64,000 bases of DNA from Hanleya hanleyi (taxonomy: Eukaryota; Mollusca; Polyplacophora; Lepidopleurida; Hanleyidae), in NCBI GenBank assembly GCA_036873755.1, contig JAVTVY010018774.1, forward strand, positions 1-64,000, written 5' to 3'. A model generated the notes under the pieces. That model did no database searches. It saw only the letters and a program-made list of their open reading frames with translations, and was not told the origin of the DNA. Below are positions 1 to 8,230 of the stretch, one piece after another; position 1 is the stretch's first letter, and the number at the start of each line of letters is the position of its first letter. The translations under genes were made by a program, and so were the position numbers.

Positions 1-357
1 TCGTCGACTGGTGCATGGTCTCGGTGGGGCAGGTCTTTTATTCCCTACGGTGCGTTGTGCTTTGGCCACCAAGACGCCTCCCGCTTCTTTGGCCCGCCGT
101 TTCAAGGCTTCTTTGGGTGCCGTACCCCCAAAGACATCACCGGCCACTTGCAGTCCACTGCGTACCGCTTGTTTACCCATTGCTTTCACCCCGCGCGTCA
201 CCAAGGGCAGGAACGTTTTGACGATGCTGCCGAGTATGCTCCCTAGCCCATGTCCTCGTTGCATGCGTGCACCGCTAAAGACCGGAAAGCCACCCCCGGC
301 CTGTTGGGCATAATAGTCCATATAGCTGCGTGCATCGCACTCGTAAGGTACTTTCAT
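1..357 (-). CDS. Basic virion core-like protein, copy A (C-terminus cut by window edge)
   Basis: The frame opens at the ATG at 357 and stays open for 119 codons to the window edge. The N-terminus MKVPYECDARSYMDYYAQQ is followed by a Gly-rich stretch, a hydrophobic segment (SILGSIVKTFLPLVTRGVKA) and a long Lys/Arg/Ala-rich tail. In copy B the equivalent gene would be 134 residues. Small, basic, glycine-rich proteins next to the major capsid gene are usual in Polintons and have been compared with adenovirus core or membrane-lytic minor proteins; which one this matches cannot be settled here. This copy lacks the two 1-nt deletions that break copy B. Confidence 0.7.
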   Translation of the reverse strand, partial: MKVPYECDARSYMDYYAQQAGGGFPVFSGARMQRGHGLGSILGSIVKTFLPLVTRGVKAMGKQAVRSGLQVAGDVFGGTAPKEALKRRAKEAGGVLVAKAQRTVGNKRPAPPRPCTSRR

Positions 358-416
358 TATGCAAAGTGGGGAGCACGTGCTTGTCGAAAATGAAGTGTCA
401 GCACCACTTTCCCGCG

Positions 417-1145
417 TTAGAATGCCACCGGTCGTCCCGTGTCATCTCTTATATCCAACGTGATCGTGTTGATGTCGGTTTGTCGTACGGGCAAGTAGAG
501 CATGTGGGTGAAACTGCGGGTGACTTGATCTCCATACGTCTTTTTAATGGGCACTACCCGTAACAGAGGTGTGTTGATATCGCCCACGATGTGGTTGTCC
601 ACCACGTCCGAGTAGACGTAGAGTCCGTACATACCCGACTTCATATCCATCGGGATCTCGCCATGGTGTTCGGTGGGACCAGCGAACGTCTTTAGATCGA
701 AACCCAGCATTTGCTGTAGGATAGGACTCAGTACGACACTCGCTTTGCCGGTGACGATAAGCTGTGCCTTGTCGTTGTGTGCGTTGTAATCGAAGTCCAC
801 GTGATTCTTGAAGGGAAACGATTTGATGGGTTTTGAAGTATTCGTGACCTCCCGTAGAGCCTTATAATGCAACAGTCTTGTCAGCCCACCCATGAACTCC
901 TTGGGCGTATCGTATTGGCATTCGGGCAGGGTGAGTCGGGTGTTTTTGCCTTCGTAGGTCACCTCGTACCACACTTCATTGGCTCGCACGTTGTACCATG
1001 AGTAAGGGTACTGAATATCCACCAGTCCACATTCCCACCGGCCAGGTAAATGTAACGGTTGTGGTAATTGAGTCACATACTTGGCCACGGTGTTGTCCGG
1101 AAACACATCCAGCGAACTGTTACTGGGTAGGGTGAGGTAAAACAT
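417..1145 (-). CDS. Minor capsid (penton-like) protein, copy A, intact
   Basis: 242 residues, starting MFYLTLPSNSS. It sits between the proline-rich gene and the core gene, and would lie two genes before the major capsid gene, the usual place of the single-jelly-roll minor capsid (penton) protein of Polintons. The composition is beta-rich, with many Val, Thr and Tyr residues and no membrane segment or signal peptide, as expected for a jelly roll. The TATA-like TATTAAAA just upstream overlaps the stop codon of the preceding gene. Copy B has lost 421 bp corresponding to 468-888 here, so this copy is the reference for the family. The function is inferred from position and fold-like composition, not from a motif. 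Confidence 0.72.
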   Translation of the reverse strand: MFYLTLPSNSSLDVFPDNTVAKYVTQLPQPLHLPGRWECGLVDIQYPYSWYNVRANEVWYEVTYEGKNTRLTLPECQYDTPKEFMGGLTRLLHYKALREVTNTSKPIKSFPFKNHVDFDYNAHNDKAQLIVTGKASVVLSPILQQMLGFDLKTFAGPTEHHGEIPMDMKSGMYGLYVYSDVVDNHIVGDINTPLLRVVPIKKTYGDQVTRSFTHMLYLPVRQTDINTITLDIRDDTGRPVAF

Positions 1146-1178
1146 GGCGACTGAGCTGTCCTGCTGCTGCTGTTGGTT

Positions 1179-2000
1179 TTAATAGGTGTTCCAGCCCTTG
1201 GGCGGTTGTGTCCGGCGTCGTGTTCGTCGCGTTGACTTGCTACGTGTCACGGCTCTGGAGATGTGGGGTGTCCTGATCGAGGGTGGTTTTTTAAAGGTTT
1301 GAAAAGAAGGTGCCCGTTGTGGTGGTGGTGGAGTTTTGGGGGGTGACTCCGGTTCCCAGTCGGCTTCCCAAGAAGGTAGTGGGCCACTCGGCGATTGCTG
1401 GGTTCGCTGCATGAAGGCCCAGCGCTGGGGGTTCCCCACCAATTCCTGTGGTACATGCATGTCTTTCAAGCCTTGAGCGAAGACCTCCCATCCTCGAGGA
1501 TCGGTGTGCGACCTGCGTTGACGCATCAGATCATTCACTAAATCCGTCATGTGGGTCCCCGGGACCACCTCATTCTGTACCAGGAGTTCGCCTTTATCAT
1601 TCCAAGTCATGTTAGGATTCTGTTTCATCCGTTGTAATACCAGGCCAGCTTGTTTCTTGAACGAGGCAGGTACACTCTTCAGGACTTCGTCTTCCACCCA
1701 CTGTGGGGCTGTGGGTGGTACCCCTGGTAATGGCGGCTGTTGGAGCGGGGCTGAGGTCGGCGGTCTGTCACGTGGTGGTGGTGGTGGTGGTGGGGTAGAG
1801 AGGGTTTTGTATTGGTCCATGTACGTCAGGTACCGTTGAAGCGCCTCATTGTACCGTTGTACTTTCTCACTGTCGCTTAACCCCGGTCTCTGTAAGATCT
1901 GTTGCATCTCTCCATCGAGGGTGTTTATGGTCTTCACCGTAGGTGGGACAGGGTAGGGTGATTGGAGGTTTTGAAGGAATCGTGGTTCGACGAGGACCAT
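1179..2000 (-). CDS. Proline-rich conserved Polinton protein, copy A
   Basis: 273 residues from the ATG of MVLVEPRFLQNLQ. This start is preferred because it is the first ATG giving the same reading frame in both copies; upstream in-frame codons in copy A are not ATG. Parts in order: an N-terminal helical region with a GEMQQILQRPGLSDSEKVQRY segment shortened here to its pattern L-S-D-x-E-K-V-x-x-Y, a run of seven prolines near residue 70, a central helical domain, a second proline-rich stretch, and a strongly basic Ser/Thr/Arg tail. The tail suggests DNA or capsid contact. I recognise it only as a protein that recurs in invertebrate Polintons; its role is unknown. Confidence 0.65.
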   Translation of the reverse strand: MVLVEPRFLQNLQSPYPVPPTVKTINTLDGEMQQILQRPGLSDSEKVQRYNEALQRYLTYMDQYKTLSTPPPPPPPRDRPPTSAPLQQPPLPGVPPTAPQWVEDEVLKSVPASFKKQAGLVLQRMKQNPNMTWNDKGELLVQNEVVPGTHMTDLVNDLMRQRRSHTDPRGWEVFAQGLKDMHVPQELVGNPQRWAFMQRTQQSPSGPLPSWEADWEPESPPKTPPPPQRAPSFQTFKKPPSIRTPHISRAVTRSKSTRRTRRRTQPPKGWNTY

Positions 2001-2013
2001 TTTTTCGTGTGGT

Positions 2014-2358
2014 TCATTGTCGGCCGAAGAGTCCACCCAATACTGGACCCAACACGGAAGCGGCCAACGGTGCTAAGATGGCCCCGAGAAAGCCGCCTTT
2101 CTGTAACACCTTTTTCTTTTGTGTTTGAGGGACCCGCTTCTGGACTAGGGTTCGGAGACCTGTCTTATGCCTGGCCAACTTGGTCTTCTGAGCCGGAGTG
2201 AGCGGTACGTTGCCTTTTAACAGGTTGTACCCGATCTCGCACAGACAGCGTCCAAGGTCAGGGTCCGCACCGCGTACAATGGTTCGGACCAACTCGGGTG
2301 GGGCCGTCTTCAATACACGGAGCGTGGGAGCGTGCTTCCGTACTCGCGCAGACATCAT
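2014..2358 (-). CDS. Small basic pX-like protein, copy A, intact
   Basis: 114 residues starting MMSARVRKHAPTLRV. The first 85 residues are basic. The last 27 form a hydrophobic Gly/Ala/Leu segment (LQKGGFLGAILAPLAASV and on) ending in GGLFGRQ. A basic part plus a hydrophobic GGFL tail resembles the adenovirus pX/mu-like or membrane-active proteins reported in adintoviruses and Polintons. A TATA-like GATAAAAAG lies about 40 bp upstream. The 3' end overlaps, out of frame, the upstream leader of the proline-rich gene. Copy B has a 1-nt insertion after codon 5 of the homologous gene. Assignment is by length, charge and the tail, so moderate. Confidence 0.6.
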   Translation of the reverse strand: MMSARVRKHAPTLRVLKTAPPELVRTIVRGADPDLGRCLCEIGYNLLKGNVPLTPAQKTKLARHKTGLRTLVQKRVPQTQKKKVLQKGGFLGAILAPLAASVLGPVLGGLFGRQ

Positions 2359-2507
2359 GTACAACTAATGTCAGAACCCACAACTCTGCTCTTTTTATCT
2401 ATCTCAGAGACAAAGTCAACCCTGCTGTGGTATTCATTCTTTTTATTATCTCCATCATCAAACACACACACATCCCAGCTGGGGGAGCCACTGTGAGTGT
2501 GTTTACA

Positions 2508-3116
2508 TTATTTTTGCAAGTACACGTGGTGGGTCTCTCCGGGAAAGATGCCGGTCCGTAGTCGAAGGTGGTCGGGGGTGGCTTGCTTGAGGTCGAAGAG
2601 CATATATCCGTGCTGAGGGATTGTCGCATCTTTAAAGGCTTCCAACGCAAACGGTGTGCGGCCGGGATATATCTGTCTCGCCAGGTGCAGCAGTTGGGTG
2701 GTATCTCTCGGGTTTTTGAAGACCACCAGGTAGTGGGCATTTAAGCTAATGTTCCGATGTTCTTTGTTTTTACTGAACAGATTCTGCACAATGTAGATGA
2801 TGCTGAGCCGTCGATGATGGCCGCCTTTGGTAAAGAGTTGGGTGACCCGCGCATCCGTCTCCGCCATGAGATCATCCAGAACCACCAAGGTGTCGGGTTC
2901 CAAATCGGCCAGGTTGGGTAGGCCTTCCACGAACGTGATGTGGGGCATTGCTGCATATGCTGCCTGCCATTCTCCGTAACACCACACGACTCGGCCAATG
3001 GGTGGGGTGATCATGCTGTCGGCGTGTTGAAGGAGCTTCCTGACGAAGTGCGTTTTGCCGGAACCCGTGGGTCCTGCGATGAGACACGTGAAGGGATGCT
3101 GCCAACGGGGGTCCAT
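2508..3116 (-). CDS. FtsK/HerA-type (A32-like) genome-packaging ATPase, copy A
   Basis: 202 residues. The Walker A motif GPTGSGKTH is at residues 15-23 and the Walker B motif LVVLDDL at about 77-83, followed by a conserved Asn/Gln-rich region (YIVQNLFSKNKEHRNISLN). This is the layout of the short packaging ATPases of Polintons, virophages and poxvirus A32-like proteins, which drive DNA into the preformed capsid. The start ATG lies inside the 3' end of the mucin-like gene (overlap 3011-3116, different frame). No disabling mutation is seen. Confidence 0.9.
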   Translation of the reverse strand: MDPRWQHPFTCLIAGPTGSGKTHFVRKLLQHADSMITPPIGRVVWCYGEWQAAYAAMPHITFVEGLPNLADLEPDTLVVLDDLMAETDARVTQLFTKGGHHRRLSIIYIVQNLFSKNKEHRNISLNAHYLVVFKNPRDTTQLLHLARQIYPGRTPFALEAFKDATIPQHGYMLFDLKQATPDHLRLRTGIFPGETHHVYLQK

Positions 3117-3601
3117 GGTTCGAGGTGTATCCGTTGTCGTGGTAACCCGCTCTTGTAAATTTGGTACGAGTGAACTGGAGTGGTGGTGCGTACAACGTCG
3201 GTCGTCGTTGTCTGTACACTGTCAGGGATGATGATGGGGATGGGTACAACGTCGGTGGTCGTTGTCTGTTCACTGTGAGGGATGAAATCCGGTGGGTCTT
3301 GAGACGTAGTGGGTGTTCTTGGTGTAGGTGTAGAGCTTGGTGTGGGGCTCGACGTGGCTTGTACACGGGGTGTGGTGGTGGTGACTGGGCTCGATACGGG
3401 GTTGACTGGTGCTCTCTGTAGACCGGTTTCGCTGGTGGCTGGTGTTCTCAATTGGTTAAGTAACGTGCTGACATAGGCTACGTCGTAAAACACACCTCCG
3501 TACAACACACTCAGCAGGGTTAGCACTATCACCACAAAACCCACTTGCGCTTTGCGCGTTTTGGGAGACGCTGTCTTCAGAGGCAGCTGCTGTTGGTCCA
3601 T
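3011..3601 (-). CDS. Type II membrane protein with mucin-like Thr/Pro stalk, copy A
   Basis: 196 residues from MDQQQLPLKTASPKT. The upstream ATG at 3715 is rejected because the TATA box (3651-3656) lies downstream of it. A basic cytosolic tail precedes one membrane segment (GFVVIVLTLLSVLYGG), then a Ser/Thr/Pro-rich ectodomain with two units of a repeat containing QTTTTDVV; copy B has three units. Such stalks are usually heavily O-glycosylated. The last 35 residues overlap the ATPase start in another frame. A surface or attachment role is possible but not shown by the sequence. Confidence 0.6.
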   Translation of the reverse strand: MDQQQLPLKTASPKTRKAQVGFVVIVLTLLSVLYGGVFYDVAYVSTLLNQLRTPATSETGLQRAPVNPVSSPVTTTTPRVQATSSPTPSSTPTPRTPTTSQDPPDFIPHSEQTTTTDVVPIPIIIPDSVQTTTTDVVRTTTPVHSYQIYKSGLPRQRIHLEPWTPVGSIPSRVSSQDPRVPAKRTSSGSSFNTPTA

Positions 3602-3651
3602 ATCACTGTGGTCCGACGTGGAATGAAGGATGACGGCAGTGGTGTCTGGCT

Positions 3652-4724
3652 TTATAGTCGTTTCACCTGGTTGGCAGCGACCCAGGAATTGAAGGAACTG
3701 GGCCAACCTTGCCATTTCACGAAATGAAACAGTTTGCCATGTCGACGTTCCGTTTTCAAAATCTGCTCCACCGTGTAGTAGTCTTGCTGTGTTTTTACGA
3801 CAGGCTGTAATTCCGTCTCGTAAAACGTGCCTAGCAACGGTTCCCCTTGAAGATCTTCCAGTTCGTAGACTCGCCGCTGTCGGGGTAGGCGCCGTTTAAT
3901 CAGGAAGTGCTCATCGCTCCAGTTGGGCAAGTAACTTTTCTCGAACTTGCCCTTGAATTTACTGATCCGTACAGGGTCCCCGACCTTGTACACCGCCTTC
4001 GTCGTTCGCTGCGATGGCCTGGGGTACAAGACACGGCGGACTTGGGCTTCATTGCGTTGGGTCACGGTAATGGGGGCTCTCTCTATACTTCGATGATAGG
4101 CTCGATTGTAACCCCTCACCAGTTTCGGGAGAACATCGATGTACCGCCTTGTATTCTTATAGGTGAAATATTTATACATGCGGCCTTTGAATGTCCTGTT
4201 GAACCTTTCCACCACGGAAGCCTTGGTCTCGTTGTACGTATGGAAGAAAAACACCTTCTGGGCTTTCAGAAACTGTTGGAACAGTCTGTTGAGGAATTCC
4301 GTGCCTTCGTCGGTTTGCAAATACAAAGGTTTGCGCCCGGTCTTGAAGATGTCTTTGAACGCCGCTATGAGATTCGCCCCGTTTTCGTCCGGATGGGTAC
4401 CACCCACGCATACTTGGATAGGATATCGATGCACGTCAAGATATACCGATTCCCATCGTTGTGTTTGGCAAAAGCGCTCATATCGACCAAATCCGCTTGC
4501 CACTGGGCATCTATTCCTCCCACGATGACGCGGTTCCGTAGAAAATGGCGACGGACAGATCGATGTAAGGTATAGGTGTCTTGTTTTCTTAACCAATCTC
4601 GGACTTGGGCACGTTGTATCCCCTGGGGTTTGGCCGCTCGATAGAGAGCCGACAAGGCACTATAGGCCGCCGGACTGTCAGGACTGTAGTATAAGTTATC
4701 CAACACCTTCTCCCAGCGCTTCAT
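3652..4724 (-). pseudogene. Polinton integrase, copy A, frameshifted
   Basis: The N-terminal third reads in one frame from the ATG at 4724 to about 4378, and the rest in another frame to the stop at 3652-3654. Relative to copy B there is one base missing in a G run (five Gs in B, four in A, near 4377-4380), just after the codons for RTKTG. The catalytic aspartates and glutamate and the C-terminal chromodomain are otherwise preserved, so the break looks recent. A homopolymer sequencing error would give the same picture. The stop codon lies inside the TATA box of the next gene (3651-3656). Confidence 0.85.
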
Positions 4725-4752
4725 GGTGACACAATGATGATGGACCCTGGCT

Positions 4753-5226
4753 CTATCGTTTATTTATAACGGGTATATCTTGGGCCGGAGTTTCTTTCTG
4801 ATTTTCTTCGTGGGCTTCCACAGTGTCCATGGTAAATGACCAGTCCAACTCGTCTGATGACCGCTTGATAAGCACTTCATCCACATCTACCACGGCATGT
4901 TCCAATGCAGACCATAGACCAGGGTGAAAGGTAAAATGCACTGTACCCCCATCTAGCCGAGCCAATTGAGCAAAGAAAGGGCCGCGTCGGATGTACACAT
5001 CGTGACACAAGTGGATGAGATCGCCGTCCAGTTCACCAGACAACACCCGTTTGAATTTGGTCCAGCCCTCTCGGGACAGACGAATGTGAGCCGGGCACGG
5101 TTGTGTAGGGTCCGCATCACAGATGTCCCCCACCACCTCCTCCATGATATCGACCTTATCCGCATACACGTGCAGGAAAACCTCGGAGGTCAAGCTGAGA
5201 TACGCCAGTATTATATGCTCCGCCAT
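4753..5226 (-). CDS. PC4-like protein 2, copy A
   Basis: 157 residues. Two successive halves each show beta-strands followed by a helix with a conserved tryptophan (IRLSREGWTKFKRVL, and a second ending FTFHPGLWSALEHAV). This resembles the C-terminal ssDNA-binding fold of the transcription coactivator PC4/Sub1. The block GWTKFKRVLSGELDG is identical in the neighbouring paralog, so the pair arose by tandem duplication. The acidic C-terminal tail is followed by VINKR, whose codons contain the TATA box (4761-4768) of the integrase gene. Its own TATA box is at 5266-5273. The family call is from pattern only. Confidence 0.55.
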   Translation of the reverse strand: MAEHIILAYLSLTSEVFLHVYADKVDIMEEVVGDICDADPTQPCPAHIRLSREGWTKFKRVLSGELDGDLIHLCHDVYIRRGPFFAQLARLDGGTVHFTFHPGLWSALEHAVVDVDEVLIKRSSDELDWSFTMDTVEAHEENQKETPAQDIPVINKR

Positions 5227-5298
5227 GGTCAGTACGTGAATGGTACCAGAGTTGACTGTCTCCCGTATTTATAGGGACAACCCCGTGAGATCAAAGGA

Positions 5299-5805
5299 TC
5301 AGGTTGTCATGTCACTGGGCTGACTGAGTCTAGCCGGGTAATCAATGGCATCGTCGTCGTCGGGTTCATGGCTAGACAGTTGTTCATTGGGTTCTGCCGC
5401 CGCTTCTCTCAGGGCACGAGCCCACTCCATCTCGTCTGATGACCGCTCGTCTGGTGTAAACAGCTGGTCCACGATAGGCACCACTTTCTCGAAGGCTATC
5501 CACAGATTGGGGTCTAGGGTGAAGCCTCGCGTAGGATCTTGGTAGCGGCCCAGGCGTGGGAAGAAGGGTCCACGGTATACGTAGATGGCATTGTCTATGT
5601 GGATGACGTGTCCATCGAGCTCGCCGCTCAACACGCGTTTAAATTTGGTCCAGCCGTCACGGTGTAGCGTCACCGTATTCGATACGGTCTCAGCGGGCGA
5701 CCAGCAAACATCTCCACGGTCTTCCACGAGGGTGACTTTATCTTCATAGACGTGTAACCCCACCCGGGGTGTAAGGGGCAGGATGGCTTGTAGGACGGGT
5801 GACAT
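5299..5805 (-). CDS. PC4-like protein 1, copy A
   Basis: 168 residues from MSPVLQAILPLTP. The in-frame ATG at 5838 is set aside because the TATA box (5856-5863) would put the transcript start at or beyond it. It has the same two-half PC4-like arrangement as the neighbouring paralog, with GWTKFKRVLSGELDG in half 1 and RGFTLDPNLWIAFEKVV in half 2, then a Ser/Glu/Asp-rich acidic tail. Its promoter shares the TATAAATACGAG core with the paralog, so the promoter was duplicated with the gene. Likely a ssDNA-binding replication or transcription factor; inference from the fold-like pattern. Confidence 0.55.
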   Translation of the reverse strand: MSPVLQAILPLTPRVGLHVYEDKVTLVEDRGDVCWSPAETVSNTVTLHRDGWTKFKRVLSGELDGHVIHIDNAIYVYRGPFFPRLGRYQDPTRGFTLDPNLWIAFEKVVPIVDQLFTPDERSSDEMEWARALREAAAEPNEQLSSHEPDDDDAIDYPARLSQPSDMTT

Positions 5806-5866
5806 GCTTGACCCAATGACGATCGGTGAATGACACACACTCTGTCTGACCCTCGTATTTATAGTG

Positions 5867-6193
5867 TCAATGCCATAGCGCCAGGGTCAATAGGGCACAG
5901 ACTATTGTGAGGCCAACCAGCCGGCGCTGGTTCCGGCGTGAGCGCTCCTGGTCCATAGCCCGAGCATCAAGGATGGCTGTCATAGTCCAGTAGTGGTGAG
6001 TGATGGCACACCTCTCCATCGAGTGCACTCTGTCGAGGACCGCTTCTGTAAACTCGTTCAAGATCTGGCGTCGCCCCTCGTTGTCGTCGCCATCTGCAAA
6101 CATGGACCGGACCACTGCTCGGTAACCCGTGAATGAATTCACCGCGGTGGCATGCTGTAAAATGCGAGTCGCATAGGGCTGGATCTCTGCCAT
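5867..6193 (-). CDS. Small tail-anchored protein, copy A
   Basis: 108 residues. A soluble, largely helical region of about 85 residues (MAEIQPYATRILQHATAVNS...) is followed by a positively charged RRNQRR patch and a single hydrophobic C-terminal segment (LVGLTIVCALLTLALWH). This is the layout of a tail-anchored membrane protein. It is the first gene of the rightward set in this element type and has a TATA box at 6241-6246. I do not recognise the family. Both copies are intact and nearly identical, which argues that the product matters to the element. Confidence 0.6.
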   Translation of the reverse strand: MAEIQPYATRILQHATAVNSFTGYRAVVRSMFADGDDNEGRRQILNEFTEAVLDRVHSMERCAITHHYWTMTAILDARAMDQERSRRNQRRLVGLTIVCALLTLALWH

Positions 6194-6681
6194 GGCTCTG
6201 CAACCGTAGAAATGAAAGTGTGTGATCCAGAGAGACGTGTTTTATAGACCAGATGTAGCTCTACGGGTGTAGTCCGTGATACGTACTATTCTGATGGGTT
6301 AGTCCAAAAAAGGGAGCAACAGCAACAACACAGATTACAGGTCAATCCTTTTTATTATGCGTGAACATCATAGGAATGCATGTACTGACCTGTCTGTGTG
6401 GGTTTCCCACAATGGCGTTCACCTTCGTGTCTTTTCGGGTACGTCCGTGTCTTTTCGTTAAAGTCCGTGTATTTTCGGTAAAGTCGGTGTCTTTTCGGAT
6501 CAGTGACGTCCGTGTCTATCATCCGGGTACTTCGCGTCTGCGCAATGCGGCTCAGTCGTACACCAGTACACCAGTCTCGATCCTCGACTTGGGGTAGTGT
6601 GCTAAAAATAGATTACCAGCTAGCGTGCTATAAAAGGGAAGCGGCCTTGGCGTTTCATCAGACACTCTGTCAACCACCAAG
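6194..6681. promoter_or_regulatory. Divergent promoter region with 20-bp tandem repeats, copy A
   Basis: This region separates the tail-anchored gene (leftward; TATA at 6241-6246, reverse) from the zinc-finger gene (rightward; TATAAAAG at 6629-6636, about 46 bp before the ATG). From about 6421 to 6520 there are five units of a 20-bp repeat of the type GTCCGTGTCTTTTCGGTAAA. The flanks (CCCACAATGGCG on the left, CTCAGTCGTACACCAGTACA on the right) are also present in copy B, but there the repeat block between them is a different sequence. This is a candidate operator for the zinc-finger protein. Confidence 0.6.
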
Positions 6682-7623
6682 ATGTTCACTTGCACAACTT
6701 GCCAGAAGCAGTTTACTCTTCTAGATAATTTACGACGCCACGAGGCCTCCACCCACAACGATGCACGGTATACTTGTATAACCTGCGCACGGTCATTTAA
6801 TCGGGAGGATGATTTACTGCGCCACGAACGCCCATTCCACGAGGGCGCGACGGAACAATGTAAGGATTGTGGTGAACTCTTCAAACGACGCAGTCAGTTG
6901 CTGCGACACCAACGGTTGATTCATGCCCCGTCTCCACGGTTTTGGCGACAATTTTCTACTGAAGAGGAGCCGCGGAAGGTCAGACCCAGTGAAGATAAGC
7001 CCGGTGAGACGAACGCCACTGGTGATGCGATGACGGAGAGCCCGCCTATACCCACAGTTGGGAAGAGCCTGGATTTCCAGCCGGACCCCACCGTTACGGT
7101 TTCGAGTCATACGTCATACATCGAACATTTTCTGGACGAGCCCATAAATGTTCCTAGCGATGTCTTACCCGAATATGATCCAGAGAGTGACATCTCTCGG
7201 CGCCATTGGACCATGACACGGCACTGTTTCCACCGTCATCGCCCTATTCAAGATATCTACAATTTTCCACTGACCAAGCTCACCCGTCTACGCAGCTACG
7301 TGGAAACCATCTTCAATGACCAACCTACGGCCTTCACATTAAATGTAGCATTTGGGTACATCTTATGCCATAAGATGACGGGTGAATTGCGATATTTCTA
7401 TTCCAGTGCCCTCCACCCAGTGTACGACCAACCGTTTACCATCAATGACCGGAGGTCACTAGAGATGATGCTGGACCAAGTGGAACAATTGGATGTCTTG
7501 GGATGGGCCCAACAACAACGACCCAACACCAAGTTGACCGTGAAGAGGGTGACCAATGTTACATTTTTCCTTACCAAGGTGATTCACCACAGCCATGGGT
7601 TGAATGCGTCACTGGTGCACTGA
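6682..7623 (+). CDS. C2H2 zinc-finger protein with conserved C-terminal domain, copy A
   Basis: 313 residues. There are three C2H2 fingers at the N-terminus: C4-C7-H20-H25, C32-C35-H48-H53 and C60-C63-H76-H81. A polar linker of about 80 residues follows, then a domain of roughly 150 residues (HWTMTRHCFHRHRPI ... VTNVTFFLTKV) that I do not recognise. It is transcribed away from all other element genes. Likely a sequence-specific regulator of the element. Compared with copy B, base-contacting helix positions differ: Leu13 (finger 1, position -1) is Arg in B and Asp44 (finger 2, position +3) is Gln in B. Target sites are not known. Confidence 0.8.
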   Translation: MFTCTTCQKQFTLLDNLRRHEASTHNDARYTCITCARSFNREDDLLRHERPFHEGATEQCKDCGELFKRRSQLLRHQRLIHAPSPRFWRQFSTEEEPRKVRPSEDKPGETNATGDAMTESPPIPTVGKSLDFQPDPTVTVSSHTSYIEHFLDEPINVPSDVLPEYDPESDISRRHWTMTRHCFHRHRPIQDIYNFPLTKLTRLRSYVETIFNDQPTAFTLNVAFGYILCHKMTGELRYFYSSALHPVYDQPFTINDRRSLEMMLDQVEQLDVLGWAQQQRPNTKLTVKRVTNVTFFLTKVIHHSHGLNASLVH

Positions 7624-7718
7624 TGAATACCATAACATGTCGTACGTACTCTCTATGTCTACATGCTGATCATTGACTTGAGCTCAGTAAACACTTGTAC
7701 CTAATGTGACGGTGCGTT

Positions 7719-7835
7719 AAATAATAAAACATGGTGTTTGATATTTCAATTTGTTTTGCTGTGAACATACTAAACATACCCAGGGCGGCTCCCCCAGCCT
7801 GGGTATGATGTAACATTGGGGATAATAAACTGTAT
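7719..7835 (+). terminator. 3' end of zinc-finger gene with shared GGCTCCCCCAGC motif, copy A
   Basis: A poly(A) signal (AATAAA, 7722-7727) is followed by the motif GGCGGCTCCCCCAGCCTGGG, able to form a CCCAGG/CCTGGG stem, and then GGGGATAATAAA. Nearly the same motif and GATAATAAA lie downstream of the ATPase gene in both copies (2440-2505 reverse; 23690-23745). It is probably a transcript 3'-end element reused within the transposon. Confidence 0.5.
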
Positions 7836-7879
7836 GAACATTGCTGAACTTCTCGTTATTCATATTGGACCGTCTGACC

Positions 7880-8230
7880 TGGAGGTAACCTTTGACCTTT
7901 TGACCCGCGCGCGCGGGCACTGCCGGGGATGACGCGCGCGCTGCGGCCGGAGAACCCGCGCGCGCTGCGGGGCGCCGGGGCGGGGGCGGGAAAACACCCC
8001 GGAGGGTTGAACGTTGGAACTCTTCTGGGTTTGGAGGTAGTTTTAGTGAAAACCGGGAGTGACGTCACACACTTGCGTAGACCCACCAAACCACGTCCGA
8101 AGGTGAACGCCATTGTGGGGAAAAAAAACCCCAGTACATCAACACACACAAACAAGTCTAGACATGTACCCAAGGTCACGCCCCATTCACACCAACCGGA
8201 AGTGACGTCACAACCCCCACGTGACCTGGG
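7880..8230. repeat. Inner part of right terminal region, copy A
   Basis: CpG-rich segment (CGCGCGCG, GCGGCCGGAGAACCCGCGCG) followed by AGTGACGTCACACAC and AAGTGACGTCACAA sites (CRE cores). It matches the same module inside the right end of copy B (27820-28090), and its ACCCCAGTACATCAACACAC portion reappears inverted in the left end of copy B (near 17730-17755). No gene is seen. Confidence 0.7.

Noticed and set aside
3907..4575. Plus-strand frame antisense to the integrase (and its match in copy B)
   Set aside because: Shadow of the integrase coding sequence; no independent features and no promoter.
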